DNA from: JANQJD01 sp965601685
GTDB taxonomy: Bacteria; Pseudomonadota; Alphaproteobacteria; Rhodospirillales; Rhodospirillaceae
NCBI GenBank assembly: GCA_965601685.1
Contig: CBFCWI010000001.1
Span: 372,001 to 436,000, forward strand
Direction: 5' to 3'
DNA length: 64,000 nt
Numbering within the stretch: position 1 is the first letter of the stretch; each line of letters begins with the position of its first letter. The translations under genes were made by a program, and so were the position numbers. Positions 27,496-37,096 of this stretch are shown here, one piece after another. The notes beneath the pieces were generated by a model. It was not told the DNA's origin and searched no databases. It was given only the letters and a program-made list of their open reading frames with translations.

Positions 27496-28689
27496 TTACT
27501 GTGTGAGAGCAGAGACACCTGGTAGTGTTTTCCCCTCGATCCATTCCAGAAAGGCCCCACCAGCTGTTGAAATATACGAGAACTTTTCCTCTACCCGAGC
27601 GTTGACCAGTGCCGCTACAGTATCACCACCGCCAGCGACGCTGAGAATCCTGCCGTCTTCACTGAGACGAGCAGCGGCCTGGGCCACGCTGTTTGTCGCC
27701 GTATCAAATGGCTTGACCTCGAAAGCACCGAGTGGCCCGTTCCACACCAGAGTTTTACACGATGACAGTTTAGCGATCACAGCCTCTGTGGACGCTGGAC
27801 CGATATCGAGGAGCATCTTATCAGCGGGAATCTCGCTAACAGAGATCACGCTATAGGCAGCACCCTCCTTGAATTCGTCGGCAACAACAGCATCAGTCGG
27901 CAGAACGATCTCACACCCCGTAGCCTCTGCCCTCTGCATGATGTGGCGAGCAGTGTCGGCCATGCTCTTCTCACACAGTGACTTCCCCACATCGATTCCT
28001 TTGGCGAACAGAAAGGTATTCGCCATGCTACCTCCGATCACCAAGAGGTCTACTTTACTGACCATGTTACCGAGTAGATCGAGCTTAGTAGAGATTTTCG
28101 CTCCACCTACCACGGCAGCCACGGGATGCTCCGGCTGTTCTAGTGCCTTCCCCAAAGCCTCTAGCTCTGCCTGCATGAGACGACCTGCCGCTGCGGGTAA
28201 CAGGCGGGCAATAGCCTCGGTGGAGGCATGAGCCCGGTGGGCTGTAGAAAAGGCATCGTTAACGTAGAGATCCCCAAGAGCGGCTAACTTCTTAGCGAAC
28301 TCAAGATCATTTTGTTCCTCCTCAGGATGGAAACGGAGATTTTCCAGTAGTGCAATCTGACCAGCCTGCAGGTCATTGACTGCTTGCTCAGCCTCTGGCC
28401 CAATACAATCGTTCCCGAACATAACGGCTAGACCCACCGCCCTGTGCAGAGGGTCTAAAACTGGTCTGAGCGTGTATTTTTCATTGCGTTTGCCGTCCGG
28501 TCTTCCAAAGTGGGACAATACGATAACACGCCCCCCCCTGCTCATCAGCTCTTTGAGAGTCTGGGCAGAGCGGTCGATACGGGTCGTATCTGTGACACGA
28601 CCATCCTTGACGGGTACGTTCAGATCAGCGCGCACAACAATACGCTTGCCGGCCACGTCAATCTGGTCGACCGTTTTGAAAGCGGGCAT
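27496..28689 (-). CDS. pgk: Phosphoglycerate kinase
   Basis: Glycolysis/Calvin cycle enzyme, ATP plus 3-phosphoglycerate to 1,3-bisphosphoglycerate and back. It has 397 residues. RVDLN-type start KRIVVRADLNVPVKDG, VIVLSHFGRPDG, LENLRFHPEEE, AVVGGAKISTKLDLL, VWNGPLGAFEVKPFD and the nucleotide loop SVAGGGDTVAAL are all present. It follows gap by 148 bp on the same strand, the usual alphaproteobacterial order gap-pgk; the aldolase gene that often follows (fba) is not here. Confidence 0.97.
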   Translation of the reverse strand: MPAFKTVDQIDVAGKRIVVRADLNVPVKDGRVTDTTRIDRSAQTLKELMSRGGRVIVLSHFGRPDGKRNEKYTLRPVLDPLHRAVGLAVMFGNDCIGPEAEQAVNDLQAGQIALLENLRFHPEEEQNDLEFAKKLAALGDLYVNDAFSTAHRAHASTEAIARLLPAAAGRLMQAELEALGKALEQPEHPVAAVVGGAKISTKLDLLGNMVSKVDLLVIGGSMANTFLFAKGIDVGKSLCEKSMADTARHIMQRAEATGCEIVLPTDAVVADEFKEGAAYSVISVSEIPADKMLLDIGPASTEAVIAKLSSCKTLVWNGPLGAFEVKPFDTATNSVAQAAARLSEDGRILSVAGGGDTVAALVNARVEEKFSYISTAGGAFLEWIEGKTLPGVSALTQ

Positions 28690-28837
28690 TGCTGTTCTTC
28701 TCCCTCTTTTTCATTCATCTCGACTCAAGAGTGACTAACCAAGAATGCTGTTTCATTCCCAAGCTGCAGCCAAGAGACAGACTGTCCCAACCACGACACG
28801 GCAGGACAGTCCCCCTTCACAATCAGCACGCAAACAC

Positions 28838-29845
28838 TCAAATCAGCTTGCCCCACGTCACAGCAGTGTCTGCCATCCGAGTGGAAAAGCCCCATTCGTT
28901 ATCGTACCAGGCCATGACACGAACAAAATTCCCATCAATTACCTTGGTGCCAGTCGCATCGAAAATAGAGCTCACGGCATTGTGATTGAAATCAGATGAC
29001 ACCATGTCAGATTCTGTATAGGCTAAGACGCCCTTCATTGGCCCACCAGCCGTGTTTTTCATAGCGGTATTAATCTCGTCCCTGCTGACACTCCGCTTGA
29101 CTACACATTTGAGGTCAACCAAAGACACGTTCGGAGTTGGTACACGGATAGCCACGCCGTCCAGCTTACCCTTCAGTTCGGGTAGCACTTCACCTACTGC
29201 TTTGGCGGCACCAGTGGAAGTCGGGATCATATTGAGAGCAGAAGCTCTGGCACGGCGGAGATCTTTGTGTAAAGTATCTACCGTGCGCTGATCACCAGTG
29301 TAGGAGTGTATCGTGGTCATGAAGCCATGTGTGATGCCGCAGAGCTGTTGTAGAACCGCTGCCACTGGGGACAGGCAATTCGTGGTGCACGAAGCATTCG
29401 AAACTACTCTGTGCTCCGGAGTTAGCTTAGTGTGATTGACGCCGTAAACCACGGTTAAGTCTGCGTTCTTCGACGGTGCTGACACCAGAACGCGCTTAGC
29501 CCCAGCCTCTAGGTGTACTTGAGCTTTCTCTTTGTCAGTGAAGATTCCAGTGCACTCCATGCAGATATCAACGCCTAGTGCCTTCCAGGGTAGCTTGGTC
29601 GGGTCGCGTTCTGCGACTACCTTCATCGAACGGCTGCCGATGGTCATGACGTCGCCAACCACACTCACATCAGCCGGTAGCACGCCATGCACCGAGTCGT
29701 ATTTAATCAGATGAGCGTTAGCTTCTGGTGAGCCAAGATCATTGATCCCCACGACTTCCACATCGCTGCGGTTGTGCTCGATAATCGAACGCAGCACCAG
29801 ACGACCAATACGGCCAAAACCGTTAATCGCAACCCGAACTGCCAT
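28838..29845 (-). CDS. gap: Glyceraldehyde-3-phosphate dehydrogenase, type I
   Basis: NAD(P)-dependent oxidation of glyceraldehyde 3-phosphate. It has 335 residues from ATG at 29845, chosen because GGGAGG precedes it and MAVRVAINGFGRIGRL is the standard N-terminus; the frame is open 21 codons further upstream. The catalytic motif SNASCTTNCLSP, the RRARASALNMIPTSTGAAKA phosphate-binding loop and WYDNEWGFSTRM at the end are intact. Transketolase, which usually precedes gap, is missing from the 958-bp gap upstream. Confidence 0.97.
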   Translation of the reverse strand: MAVRVAINGFGRIGRLVLRSIIEHNRSDVEVVGINDLGSPEANAHLIKYDSVHGVLPADVSVVGDVMTIGSRSMKVVAERDPTKLPWKALGVDICMECTGIFTDKEKAQVHLEAGAKRVLVSAPSKNADLTVVYGVNHTKLTPEHRVVSNASCTTNCLSPVAAVLQQLCGITHGFMTTIHSYTGDQRTVDTLHKDLRRARASALNMIPTSTGAAKAVGEVLPELKGKLDGVAIRVPTPNVSLVDLKCVVKRSVSRDEINTAMKNTAGGPMKGVLAYTESDMVSSDFNHNAVSSIFDATGTKVIDGNFVRVMAWYDNEWGFSTRMADTAVTWGKLI

Positions 29846-30803
29846 AGTTTTCTGCCTCCCTTGCCTCTGTTCTACCGTGGTTACGACACTTGCGTGAGAT
29901 GCCACCACGGGATTACTAATCTTTGCCTCTCCCGAGGCTGTTCCTGCCGACTACGGCAAAGTGCCTATCACGCACGTCACGGGGCACATGAGGGAACCAG
30001 CACGCCCCAACGAGCTGCCGCAAAAAATCCACCCCAGCGGAAAGCCCCACTTACGAGCCGTTGCTACACTAGCAGGTACATAGAGCTTTGACTACTCCCA
30101 AATAGGGTATACACTCGGGTGAGTGTTGGTCCTCTGAGAATTGTCGCATCTTGTCCGCAGCAATGCAGCAATTGTGTCCTCTCCTTGTTTTTGTGACCGA
30201 TGAGGCTGAGCTGCGCTTTGGTTGGGCTTCTCACCCATGCTCTGTCTCCTGTCTGACAGCCCGGCGATGCACTGAGAAGCTTCTCATGTCTCTGAACGAT
30301 GTACGATTGAACGCATCGCGAGCCTGGAGGTTTGCAATCATCCACACGTGGTGCGCGACACCTATCAGCTCAATTATAACATTGCGGATAAGCGCAAATA
30401 ACTTGCTAGTACTCCATGACATCTTGGAGATTCCTTCGTGTCTCCGCAAAGAGAGGGTGCTGACTATGTGCCAGGTCTGACGTTTGTGATTTTTTGCTTT
30501 ATCCACTGGGTGTCTTTCCATTACCATCTTCTTCTTGAAGAGAGTGCTGGAGCGATCTACAAAGACCTGACGGAAAAACTGCCGGTCAAGGAAGTTGGTG
30601 CTTTCTCTTGTGTGTTGGAGCGCCATTTTCGAGGCTTCAAGAAGCACACGAGCGGACTGATGCAGCTGCATTTTCAGTCCAAGCTCGGATTCAGTGCAGT
30701 ATATCCGGGAGATGACCAGCGGATGCACAAGTTTCTCCGCTCTCCAACCCTCCAATGGGCGGCCATTGCGGTACTTCAAATCAAAAACGAGGACGACATC
30801 ATT
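29846..30803. other. 958-bp gene-poor gap between divergent gap and the transporter gene
   Basis: No family signature is found. On the plus strand a frame is open from 30438 straight into the transporter gene; on the minus strand a 195-codon frame spans 30231-30818. Neither gives a recognisable protein and their starts lack ribosome sites. The stretch may be the remains of a lost gene (transketolase is expected upstream of gap) or may hold an unrecognised RNA. Confidence 0.5.
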
Positions 30804-32246
30804 ATGGGATGGCTGCAAAGAACACTGCTCTGGCTGTCGGTCGGGTTAGGGCTTTCCCTAGTGCCAGCAGCAGTATGGGCCTCGGCGACCCTGCATCTTG
30901 ATAGCACGCGGCTGACCCTGATTTGGGGCGTTCCCTTCATAGGGATGTTGTTGTCTATTGCCATAGGCCCGCTTGTATTCCCGCATTTCTGGGAACACCA
31001 CTTCGGCAAGATATCCGCATTTTGGGCCATGTGTTTTATTGTACCCTACACCCTGATGCATGGAATCACTATCGCCACTTACCAGATCCTTCACACTGCG
31101 CTCCTGGAATACATTCCATTTATTACTCTTTTGTTTACACTCTTCACGGTGGCTGGAGGTGTCTATCTCAAGGGCACTCTTACAGGGACACCTATTGTTA
31201 ATACCACTTTTCTTCTTGTTGGCACACTTGTTGCGAGCTGGATGGGAACAACAGGAGCGTCTATGCTGTTAATACGCTCTCTCATACGAGCGATTGAGAA
31301 TCGTCGTTATAAGATTCATGTGATCGTGTTTTTCATTTTTCTTGTCAGTAATATTGGTGGCGCTCTGAGTCCATTAGGAGATCCTCCTCTGTTTCTGGGA
31401 TTTCTCAAAGGGGTAGATTTTTTCTGGCCAACATTTCACCTTTTACTGCCAACAGGTGTGGCAACGGCTCTTCTGCTTGGCTTATTCTTCGTACTCGATT
31501 CCTATTTATACAGCAGGGAAGAGCCTCCACAGCAGCGCGACGGCAGAAAAGGCAGAACCAACGAGCCTATCAGCCTAGAGGGCGGGGTTAATATTCTCCT
31601 CCTCGCTGGTATCATCGGCGCCGTGCTAATGAGCGGCATATGGCGGCCAGGTATAGTCTGGACCCTCTACCACGTCGAGATTGAATTACAGAACGTGGTC
31701 CGTGACGGGCTTCTGCTGCTCATCACTGGATTGTCCTTAAGACTGACTCATACGGAAAACCGTGTCGCTAATGGCTTTACTTGGGGGCCGATTCTAGAGG
31801 TCGCAAAGCTTTTTGCTGGCATTTTCGTGACGATCATTCCTGTTATTATCATCCTCCGTGCCGGAGCAGATGGTGCCCTCGCTATGATAGTAGAGTCTGT
31901 AACTAGCAAAGACGGCCAACCCATCAATGCGGCCTATTTTTGGTTGACAGGTGCTCTGTCCAGCTTCCTCGACAACGCACCTACCTATCTTGTATTTTTT
32001 AATACAGCCGGCGGAGAAGCCAAAACGTTGATGGGTCCTATGGCAGCCACACTTGCGGCTATCTCAGCGGGTGCAGTGTTCATGGGTGCGAACTCCTATA
32101 TCGGCAATGCCCCTAACTTTATGGTCCGCGCCATCGCTGAAGAACAAGGGATCAAGATGCCAAGCTTCTTCGGCTATATGGTCTGGTCTTGTGGGATCCT
32201 GGTGCCACTATTTCTATTACTAACGTTCCTTTTCTTTCTTCAATAA
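30804..32246 (+). CDS. CitMHS/NhaD-type sodium:proton antiporter-like transporter
   Basis: Polytopic inner-membrane transporter of the ion transporter superfamily, 480 residues with about 12 hydrophobic segments. Characteristic parts are WGVPFIGMLLSIAIGPLVFP, the hairpin FLVSNIGGALSPLGDPPLFL, GFLKGVDFFWPTFHLL, the second hairpin GALSSFLDNAPTYLVFFN and MGANSYIGNAPNFMVRAIA. The two conserved hairpins with Gly/Pro and Asp/Asn residues are typical of this fold. The family (CitMHS_2-like) is annotated as sodium:proton antiporter in alphaproteobacteria, but citrate or another anion is possible. ATG at 30804 starts the conserved region and has GAGG about 12 bases upstream; the upstream open frame is not conserved. 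Confidence 0.85.
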   Translation: MGWLQRTLLWLSVGLGLSLVPAAVWASATLHLDSTRLTLIWGVPFIGMLLSIAIGPLVFPHFWEHHFGKISAFWAMCFIVPYTLMHGITIATYQILHTALLEYIPFITLLFTLFTVAGGVYLKGTLTGTPIVNTTFLLVGTLVASWMGTTGASMLLIRSLIRAIENRRYKIHVIVFFIFLVSNIGGALSPLGDPPLFLGFLKGVDFFWPTFHLLLPTGVATALLLGLFFVLDSYLYSREEPPQQRDGRKGRTNEPISLEGGVNILLLAGIIGAVLMSGIWRPGIVWTLYHVEIELQNVVRDGLLLLITGLSLRLTHTENRVANGFTWGPILEVAKLFAGIFVTIIPVIIILRAGADGALAMIVESVTSKDGQPINAAYFWLTGALSSFLDNAPTYLVFFNTAGGEAKTLMGPMAATLAAISAGAVFMGANSYIGNAPNFMVRAIAEEQGIKMPSFFGYMVWSCGILVPLFLLLTFLFFLQ

Positions 32247-32752
32247 GTGAAGTGGTCGCGCACTCAGAAACATGGGGGATCTCGGTCAGGGCGTCACCAT
32301 GAACGAACGGCCACCCGAGCGCCATTCCAGGCACGCCCTGTGTGGCTCGGGCGGCCGGCAGGAAGGTTTCTTGCTCGGCAAGAAGTCGTTCGATTGCCTG
32401 GCCTGTTGCCTCCCTCGTTCACGGAAGCTTTTCATGCTGTCAATCCTGTCGGTAGAACACTGGATCGCCTTACTCGCGATTCTGTCAGAATCTCGTCATG
32501 TTTTGTTTTCTCCCGCGCCGTTACCATGGCCAATATACTACTTTAAATTGTATACTTGAGAAGAATTACCTGATATGTTAGAGAATGAAATCGACTCTTG
32601 TAGTTTTTGGAACCTGAGAGACTCCAGCCCTCTCAGGAGAGACTGACTCCACGATAGGGATAGCAAATGGCTAACACACACCGCTTTTTCCTCGTGCCAT
32701 TTTTAGCGTTATGAACCATTAATCTTGATCGTTCAGCACGAAGGAATCGACC
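32247..32752. other. 506-bp spacer between the transporter gene and argJ
   Basis: No gene recognised. A perfect 8-bp hairpin, CCTGAGAG (32613-32620) with CTCTCAGG (32630-32637) and a 9-base loop, lies about 115 bp before argJ; it lacks a T-tract and matches no riboswitch I know. An AT-rich stretch at 32540-32585 might hold a promoter. Confidence 0.5.
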
Positions 32753-33982
32753 ATGATTGCCATATCGCCGTTTGCACCTTCGAGTCTGCCGGAATTACCA
32801 CCTATAGATGGTGTACGTTTAGCCACTCGTGCCTGTGGTATCCGTTATAAGGGACGCAAAGATCTACTGTTCATAGAATTATCTTCAAATAGCACTGTTG
32901 CAGGTGTCTTTACGCGTTCAAAAACCTGCGCAGCGCCGGTGGATTGGTGCCGGGCGGTAGTAGGCGGTGGCCGTGGAAGAGCTGTAGTAGTCAATTCTGG
33001 TAACGCTAATGCCTTTACAGGTCAGGCTGGTGTCACTGCAGTACAGAATATCGCTACTGCTGCTGCCACTGTCATCAATTGTGCACCTGGGGAGATCCTC
33101 ATAGCCTCAACAGGTACAATCGGCCTTCCGCTTGATGACAGCCGGATCACTGCGGCCCTGCCGGATCTACGGGCACAAATGTCCGAATATGCATGGGCAG
33201 AAGCTGCTCAGGCCATTATGACCACTGACACCTACCCTAAGGCCGCTACCCGGCGAGCCATGATTGGCGACGTACAGGTTACACTCAACGGTATTGCTAA
33301 AGGATCAGGTATGATTGCCCCCAGCATGGCCACGATGCTAGGGTTCGTGTTTACAGATGCCGTTATCATTGCCCCGGTGCTGCACGAGATTCTGCGCAAG
33401 GGGGTGAGCAGAACCTTCAATTGTATTACCGTGGATGGCGATACATCTACTAACGATACGCTGCTCTTGTTCGCTACTGGCCAGGCGGACCACGTGCCTA
33501 TCACAGCGGCAACGGATCCGCGTCTAGCCCAGTTTCGTACTCAGTTCAACGAAGTGCTCCTCGACCTCGCTCACCAAGTGGCCAAAGATGGCGAGGGTGC
33601 CTCTCGCTTCGTTACCCTTACTGTCAATAGTGCAACCAGCGCTAGCGCAGCCCGCAGAATCGGCTTCTCCATTGCTAACTCACCTTTGGTTAAAACCGCC
33701 ATCGCCGGCGGGGATGCCAACTGGGGGCGAATTGTTATGGCCATTGGCAAGTCTGGTGAGAAGGTAGACCGCGATAGGCTGAAAATACGCATTGGCGGTG
33801 TCGCCGTCACTGAAAATGGCGGCCCCGTGACGGGTTATGATGAAATACCGATAGTTACACACATGCAGGGTCGCCACATCGTAATCGAGATCGACGTCGG
33901 TGTCGGCCGCGGCAGAGCAACCGTGTGGACGTGCGACCTAACCAACGCTTATATCAACATTAACGGTGCCTATCGCACGTGA
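32753..33982 (+). CDS. argJ: Glutamate N-acetyltransferase / amino-acid acetyltransferase ArgJ
   Basis: Bifunctional enzyme of arginine synthesis: recycles the acetyl group from N-acetylornithine to glutamate and may also use acetyl-CoA. It has 409 residues. VNSGNANAFTGQAG, ASTGTIGLPL, TTDTYPKAA and the self-cleavage site GMIAPSMATMLGF are present, with Thr194 as the nucleophile that frees the beta chain. The C-terminus ININGAYRT is standard. AAGGA lies about 8 bases before ATG. In many relatives argJ lies next to secA or a PpiC gene; here it has been separated from both. Confidence 0.95.
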   Translation: MIAISPFAPSSLPELPPIDGVRLATRACGIRYKGRKDLLFIELSSNSTVAGVFTRSKTCAAPVDWCRAVVGGGRGRAVVVNSGNANAFTGQAGVTAVQNIATAAATVINCAPGEILIASTGTIGLPLDDSRITAALPDLRAQMSEYAWAEAAQAIMTTDTYPKAATRRAMIGDVQVTLNGIAKGSGMIAPSMATMLGFVFTDAVIIAPVLHEILRKGVSRTFNCITVDGDTSTNDTLLLFATGQADHVPITAATDPRLAQFRTQFNEVLLDLAHQVAKDGEGASRFVTLTVNSATSASAARRIGFSIANSPLVKTAIAGGDANWGRIVMAIGKSGEKVDRDRLKIRIGGVAVTENGGPVTGYDEIPIVTHMQGRHIVIEIDVGVGRGRATVWTCDLTNAYININGAYRT

Positions 33983-34020
33983 GAGAATCATGCTCCTCAT
34001 TCCTTGTTGGCAGACTAGCT

Positions 34021-35148
34021 ATGTCTTTTCGTCCTTATCGTGCCATTATCCGCCGCAAGAGCCGTCAGATCCGAGTTGGCAGAGTGCCTGTTGGTGGGGA
34101 AGCGCCTATTAGCGTACAGTCGATGACTAACACGCCGACTGCAGATGTCGCGGCAACCGTGGAACAAATCCGCTGTCTGGAAGCGGCTGGCGTGGATATC
34201 GTGCGTTGTTCTTGTCCGGATGAAGATTCGACTCGAGCCTTGCGGGACATTGTCCGCGCTGTTGATGTTCCCATCATTGCGGACATCCATTTCCATTATA
34301 AACGTGCTATTGAGGCCGCTATGAATGGGGCAGCCTGTTTGCGCATTAATCCCGGCAATATCGGCTCTGCTGGACGTGTGCGCGAGGTGATTCGCGCTGC
34401 TCGGGAGCATGGTCTGTCCATGCGTATTGGTGTCAATGCTGGCAGCTTAGAGCCGCATCTTTTGGAAAAATACGGTGAACCAACCCCTGAGGCCCTGATC
34501 GAAAGCGCTTTAGAACATGTGCACCTATTAGAAGATAATAATTTTTTCGACTTTAAGATTAGTGTTAAAGCATCAGACATATTTCTGATGGTAGCAGCCT
34601 ACAAAGGACTCGCGAATCTGTGCGATTATCCTCTGCATCTTGGTGTCACAGAAGCCGGGGGCTTGCGCGGCGGTACTGTGAAATCAGCCATGGGTATTGG
34701 CGCGCTGTTATGTAGCGGTATCGGTGACACTATACGCGTCTCTCTCTCTACAGATCCGATTGAAGAGGTGAAGGTTGGATTCGAAATACTGAAAAGCCTG
34801 GGCATTCGCTCTCGCGGCGTCCATATCGTCTCATGCCCATCATGCGCCCGCCAGGGGTTTGATGTCATCAGAACAGTCGCAGCCCTGGAGGAACGGCTCG
34901 CTCACATCACCACACCCATTACACTATCTGTTATAGGTTGCGTTGTCAATGGACCAGGCGAAGCGAGGGTTACCACTATTGGGCTGACAGGAGGTGGTAA
35001 TAGCGAACACATGATCTATATTAATGGTGCTCCTGCTCATAAAATAGGGACTAAGGCCATGGTGGACCATCTGGTTGAACTAGTCGAATCTAGTGCTGCT
35101 CAGATTGCAGCAGAGAGATCCTACACGGAGACTAGCAAATCATCATAA
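34021..35148 (+). CDS. ispG: 4-hydroxy-3-methylbut-2-enyl diphosphate synthase IspG (GcpE)
   Basis: Iron-sulfur enzyme of the MEP isoprenoid pathway, converting ME-cPP to HMBPP. It has 375 residues from ATG at 34021. The start of the barrel is VGGEAPISVQSMTNTPTAD, then VDIVRCSCPDED, ADIHFHYKRAIEA and LRINPGNIG. The 4Fe-4S site is formed by Cys in VSCPSCARQGFD and VIGCVVNGPGEA. A GTG at 33979 overlapping the argJ stop would add 14 residues without conservation. It lies downstream of argJ and upstream of hisS, as in many Rhodospirillales. Confidence 0.95.
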   Translation: MSFRPYRAIIRRKSRQIRVGRVPVGGEAPISVQSMTNTPTADVAATVEQIRCLEAAGVDIVRCSCPDEDSTRALRDIVRAVDVPIIADIHFHYKRAIEAAMNGAACLRINPGNIGSAGRVREVIRAAREHGLSMRIGVNAGSLEPHLLEKYGEPTPEALIESALEHVHLLEDNNFFDFKISVKASDIFLMVAAYKGLANLCDYPLHLGVTEAGGLRGGTVKSAMGIGALLCSGIGDTIRVSLSTDPIEEVKVGFEILKSLGIRSRGVHIVSCPSCARQGFDVIRTVAALEERLAHITTPITLSVIGCVVNGPGEARVTTIGLTGGGNSEHMIYINGAPAHKIGTKAMVDHLVELVESSAAQIAAERSYTETSKSS

Positions 35149-35274
35149 TACCTGCTGCTGATCAGTAGGAAGTTCGGGGGCATGGGTCTGTATAAACTCA
35201 CCCCGCTGACCCGATATCGTCAGGAGATTGCCGGAGCACATCTACCGGCCATTCAGATGCAATAGGGGCCATTC

Positions 35275-36510
35275 GTGTCTGTTCTTCAACCTGTCCGTGG
35301 CACACAGGATTTGTTACCGGACGAAGCGCGTCGACATCGTGCTGTTGAGGAAACTTTCTGCTGCCTAGCCGGGCTTTATGGATTTGGCGAAATCGCAACG
35401 CCAATCATTGAGTTTACCGAGGTATTCAGGCGAACCCTGGGAGAGACCTCGGATATCGTAACCAAAGAGATGTATGCCCTCATGAGTAGAGGCGAATCAC
35501 TCACCTTGCGGCCTGAAGGGACCTCCAGTGTGGCACGGGCTTTTCTTTCCAATGGCCTACACCATGCGCTACCGCTCAAGGTGTTCTACCGTGGCCCCAT
35601 GTTCCGCCGAGAACGGCCCCAAAAGGGACGTCTCCGTCAGTTCCATCAGGTCGGTATAGAACTGCTGGGGGTGGAAAATCCACTCGCTGATGCTGAGGTT
35701 ATCGCCTTCGCCGCCCACTTTCTCACGGAACTAGGGCTCGCCGGCATGGTGACACTGGAACTGAACAGTCTCGGGGATTCTGCAAGTCGCGCTGTCTACA
35801 GAGCAGCTCTCTTGGATTATTTGGAGCAGCAAGCAGATAGACTGTCAGTAGAGAGCCGCAACAGATTGGAGCGCAACCCGCTGCGGATTCTCGATTCCAA
35901 GGACAAGAGTGACCAGGCAATCATCGCTGATGCTCCACCCCTCACAGATTTTTTAAATCAGCCGTCGCGGAGCTTCCTCGACCAGGTCTGTACTTTTTTA
36001 CACGAACTCGGGCTCAAGCCAGTCGTGAATCCCTGTCTAGTCCGCGGCCTTGATTACTACTGCCACACCACCTTTGAGTTTACAACAACAGCACTTGGTA
36101 CACAAGGCACAGTTCTCGCCGGTGGACGCTACGATGGTCTGATCCAGCAGATGGGCGGGTCTGCCATTGCTGGCATAGGTTGGGCAGCGGGTGTTGAGCG
36201 GTTGGCGATGCTGTATGCAGGAGGACCTGCAGTCCCACGCGCCGTGGCCATTATCACTGTAGGAGCCGCTGCAGAGCATAGAGCCCTGTCTCTTGCACAG
36301 GATTTACGAAAGGCTGGGGTAAGAGTCGACTTGGGCTATGCTGGCAGTTTAGCCAAACGTTTGAAGAGAGCGCACAAAATAAGGGCCCGTGCTGCTGTGA
36401 TCGTGGGTGACGATGAACTAGCCCAGGGCATGGCGACAGTGCGTGATTTGGATAGCGGCACGCAGGTAGAGGTGCCATTCACTCGCCTCACCGCTTACTT
36501 ACAGCTGTGA
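35275..36510 (+). CDS. hisS: Histidyl-tRNA synthetase
   Basis: Class II aminoacyl-tRNA synthetase charging tRNA-His. It has 411 residues. Motif 1 region PIIEFTEVFRR, motif 2 FYRGPMFRRERPQKGRLRQF, histidine-specific LVRGLDYYCHTTFEF and the motif 3 stretch AGGRYDGLIQQMGG are seen; the C-terminal anticodon domain ends at LTAYLQL. GTG start with AGGGG 7 bases upstream. Followed after a 586-bp spacer by prfA. Confidence 0.96.
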   Translation: MSVLQPVRGTQDLLPDEARRHRAVEETFCCLAGLYGFGEIATPIIEFTEVFRRTLGETSDIVTKEMYALMSRGESLTLRPEGTSSVARAFLSNGLHHALPLKVFYRGPMFRRERPQKGRLRQFHQVGIELLGVENPLADAEVIAFAAHFLTELGLAGMVTLELNSLGDSASRAVYRAALLDYLEQQADRLSVESRNRLERNPLRILDSKDKSDQAIIADAPPLTDFLNQPSRSFLDQVCTFLHELGLKPVVNPCLVRGLDYYCHTTFEFTTTALGTQGTVLAGGRYDGLIQQMGGSAIAGIGWAAGVERLAMLYAGGPAVPRAVAIITVGAAAEHRALSLAQDLRKAGVRVDLGYAGSLAKRLKRAHKIRARAAVIVGDDELAQGMATVRDLDSGTQVEVPFTRLTAYLQL

Positions 36511-37096
36511 GTCAGTTGCCCCAGCCCTCCTAGGGATCTCTTGAGGCGCCGTTGGGCAGTGTGTGTAAGTAAGGTATGTTTTAGGCAACCTGGGCGCGGC
36601 TGACAGTCCACAAGAGTGGGGAGCACCCTCTTGAGGCCAAAGCATGACCTATGGAGACTGATACCGTACGGCTTCAGTGTTATCATCGATGCTCCGCTGG
36701 CTTTACACCGATGCCAACCAAGACCCGTTCTTGGGACGTGGAACAAACTGCTACTCCACTGGGAACGCCTTTCTTCATGACCATGAAGATCTGGGACTTG
36801 TGACGATAGGAAGATGAGCATCGCACAAGCGGCGTGGAGTAGTATCATCATCACGGTGGTTGTAGTGTTTTGGAAGGGGCCACTGGTAGCAGCGAGCCCT
36901 GCAACAGCACTTCAGTACTACATGGAGGAGCGATGTTGCTGGTACCTAACCTAATACCTAGGCTCAGCTGCTTGTGACACATTCGCTGCTCACGGCCAGC
37001 TAGCATCGCAAGTAAGCCCTGCGGCGGGGCTTTTTTCCAACGGGACGGCAAATGCTCCGGTAGCAAACGCGAGCCTGTATCAGGGGGAATCTTAAC
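36511..37096. other. 586-bp spacer between hisS and prfA
   Basis: No protein gene recognised. It holds a hairpin CAAGAG-t-GG with CC-CTCTTG (36611-36633) and ends with a terminator at 37015-37036, which lies just 60 bp before prfA. A transcript other than hisS could end there, so a small RNA is possible, but I recognise no 4.5S, 6S, RNase P or tmRNA motif. Confidence 0.5.
37015..37036 (+). terminator. Rho-independent terminator upstream of prfA
   Basis: AGCCC (37015-37019) pairs with GGGCT (37027-37031), followed by an unbroken run of six T (37031-37036). The stem is short but GC-rich. It lies 504 bp after the hisS stop and 60 bp before prfA. Confidence 0.6.

Noticed and set aside
30438..30803. 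122-codon N-terminal extension of the transporter
   Set aside because: The conserved membrane protein begins at ATG 30804 with its own ribosome site; the extension has no transporter-like segments.
30231..30818. 195-codon minus-strand frame
   Set aside because: No ribosome site, no known domain, and it overlaps the transporter start. I kept it only as an observation about the gap.
32247..32546. 99-codon frame after the transporter gene
   Set aside because: Arg/Pro-rich, no ribosome site, no family signature.
32600..32640. Possible TPP-like element from CCTGAGAG before argJ
   Set aside because: Only the CTGAGA hexamer agrees; the rest of the TPP core is absent and argJ is not a thiamine gene.
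36541..37010. Possible 4.5S, 6S, RNase P or tmRNA gene
   Set aside because: Looked for the SRP GNAR loop context, RNase P conserved cores and tmRNA ends; none found.
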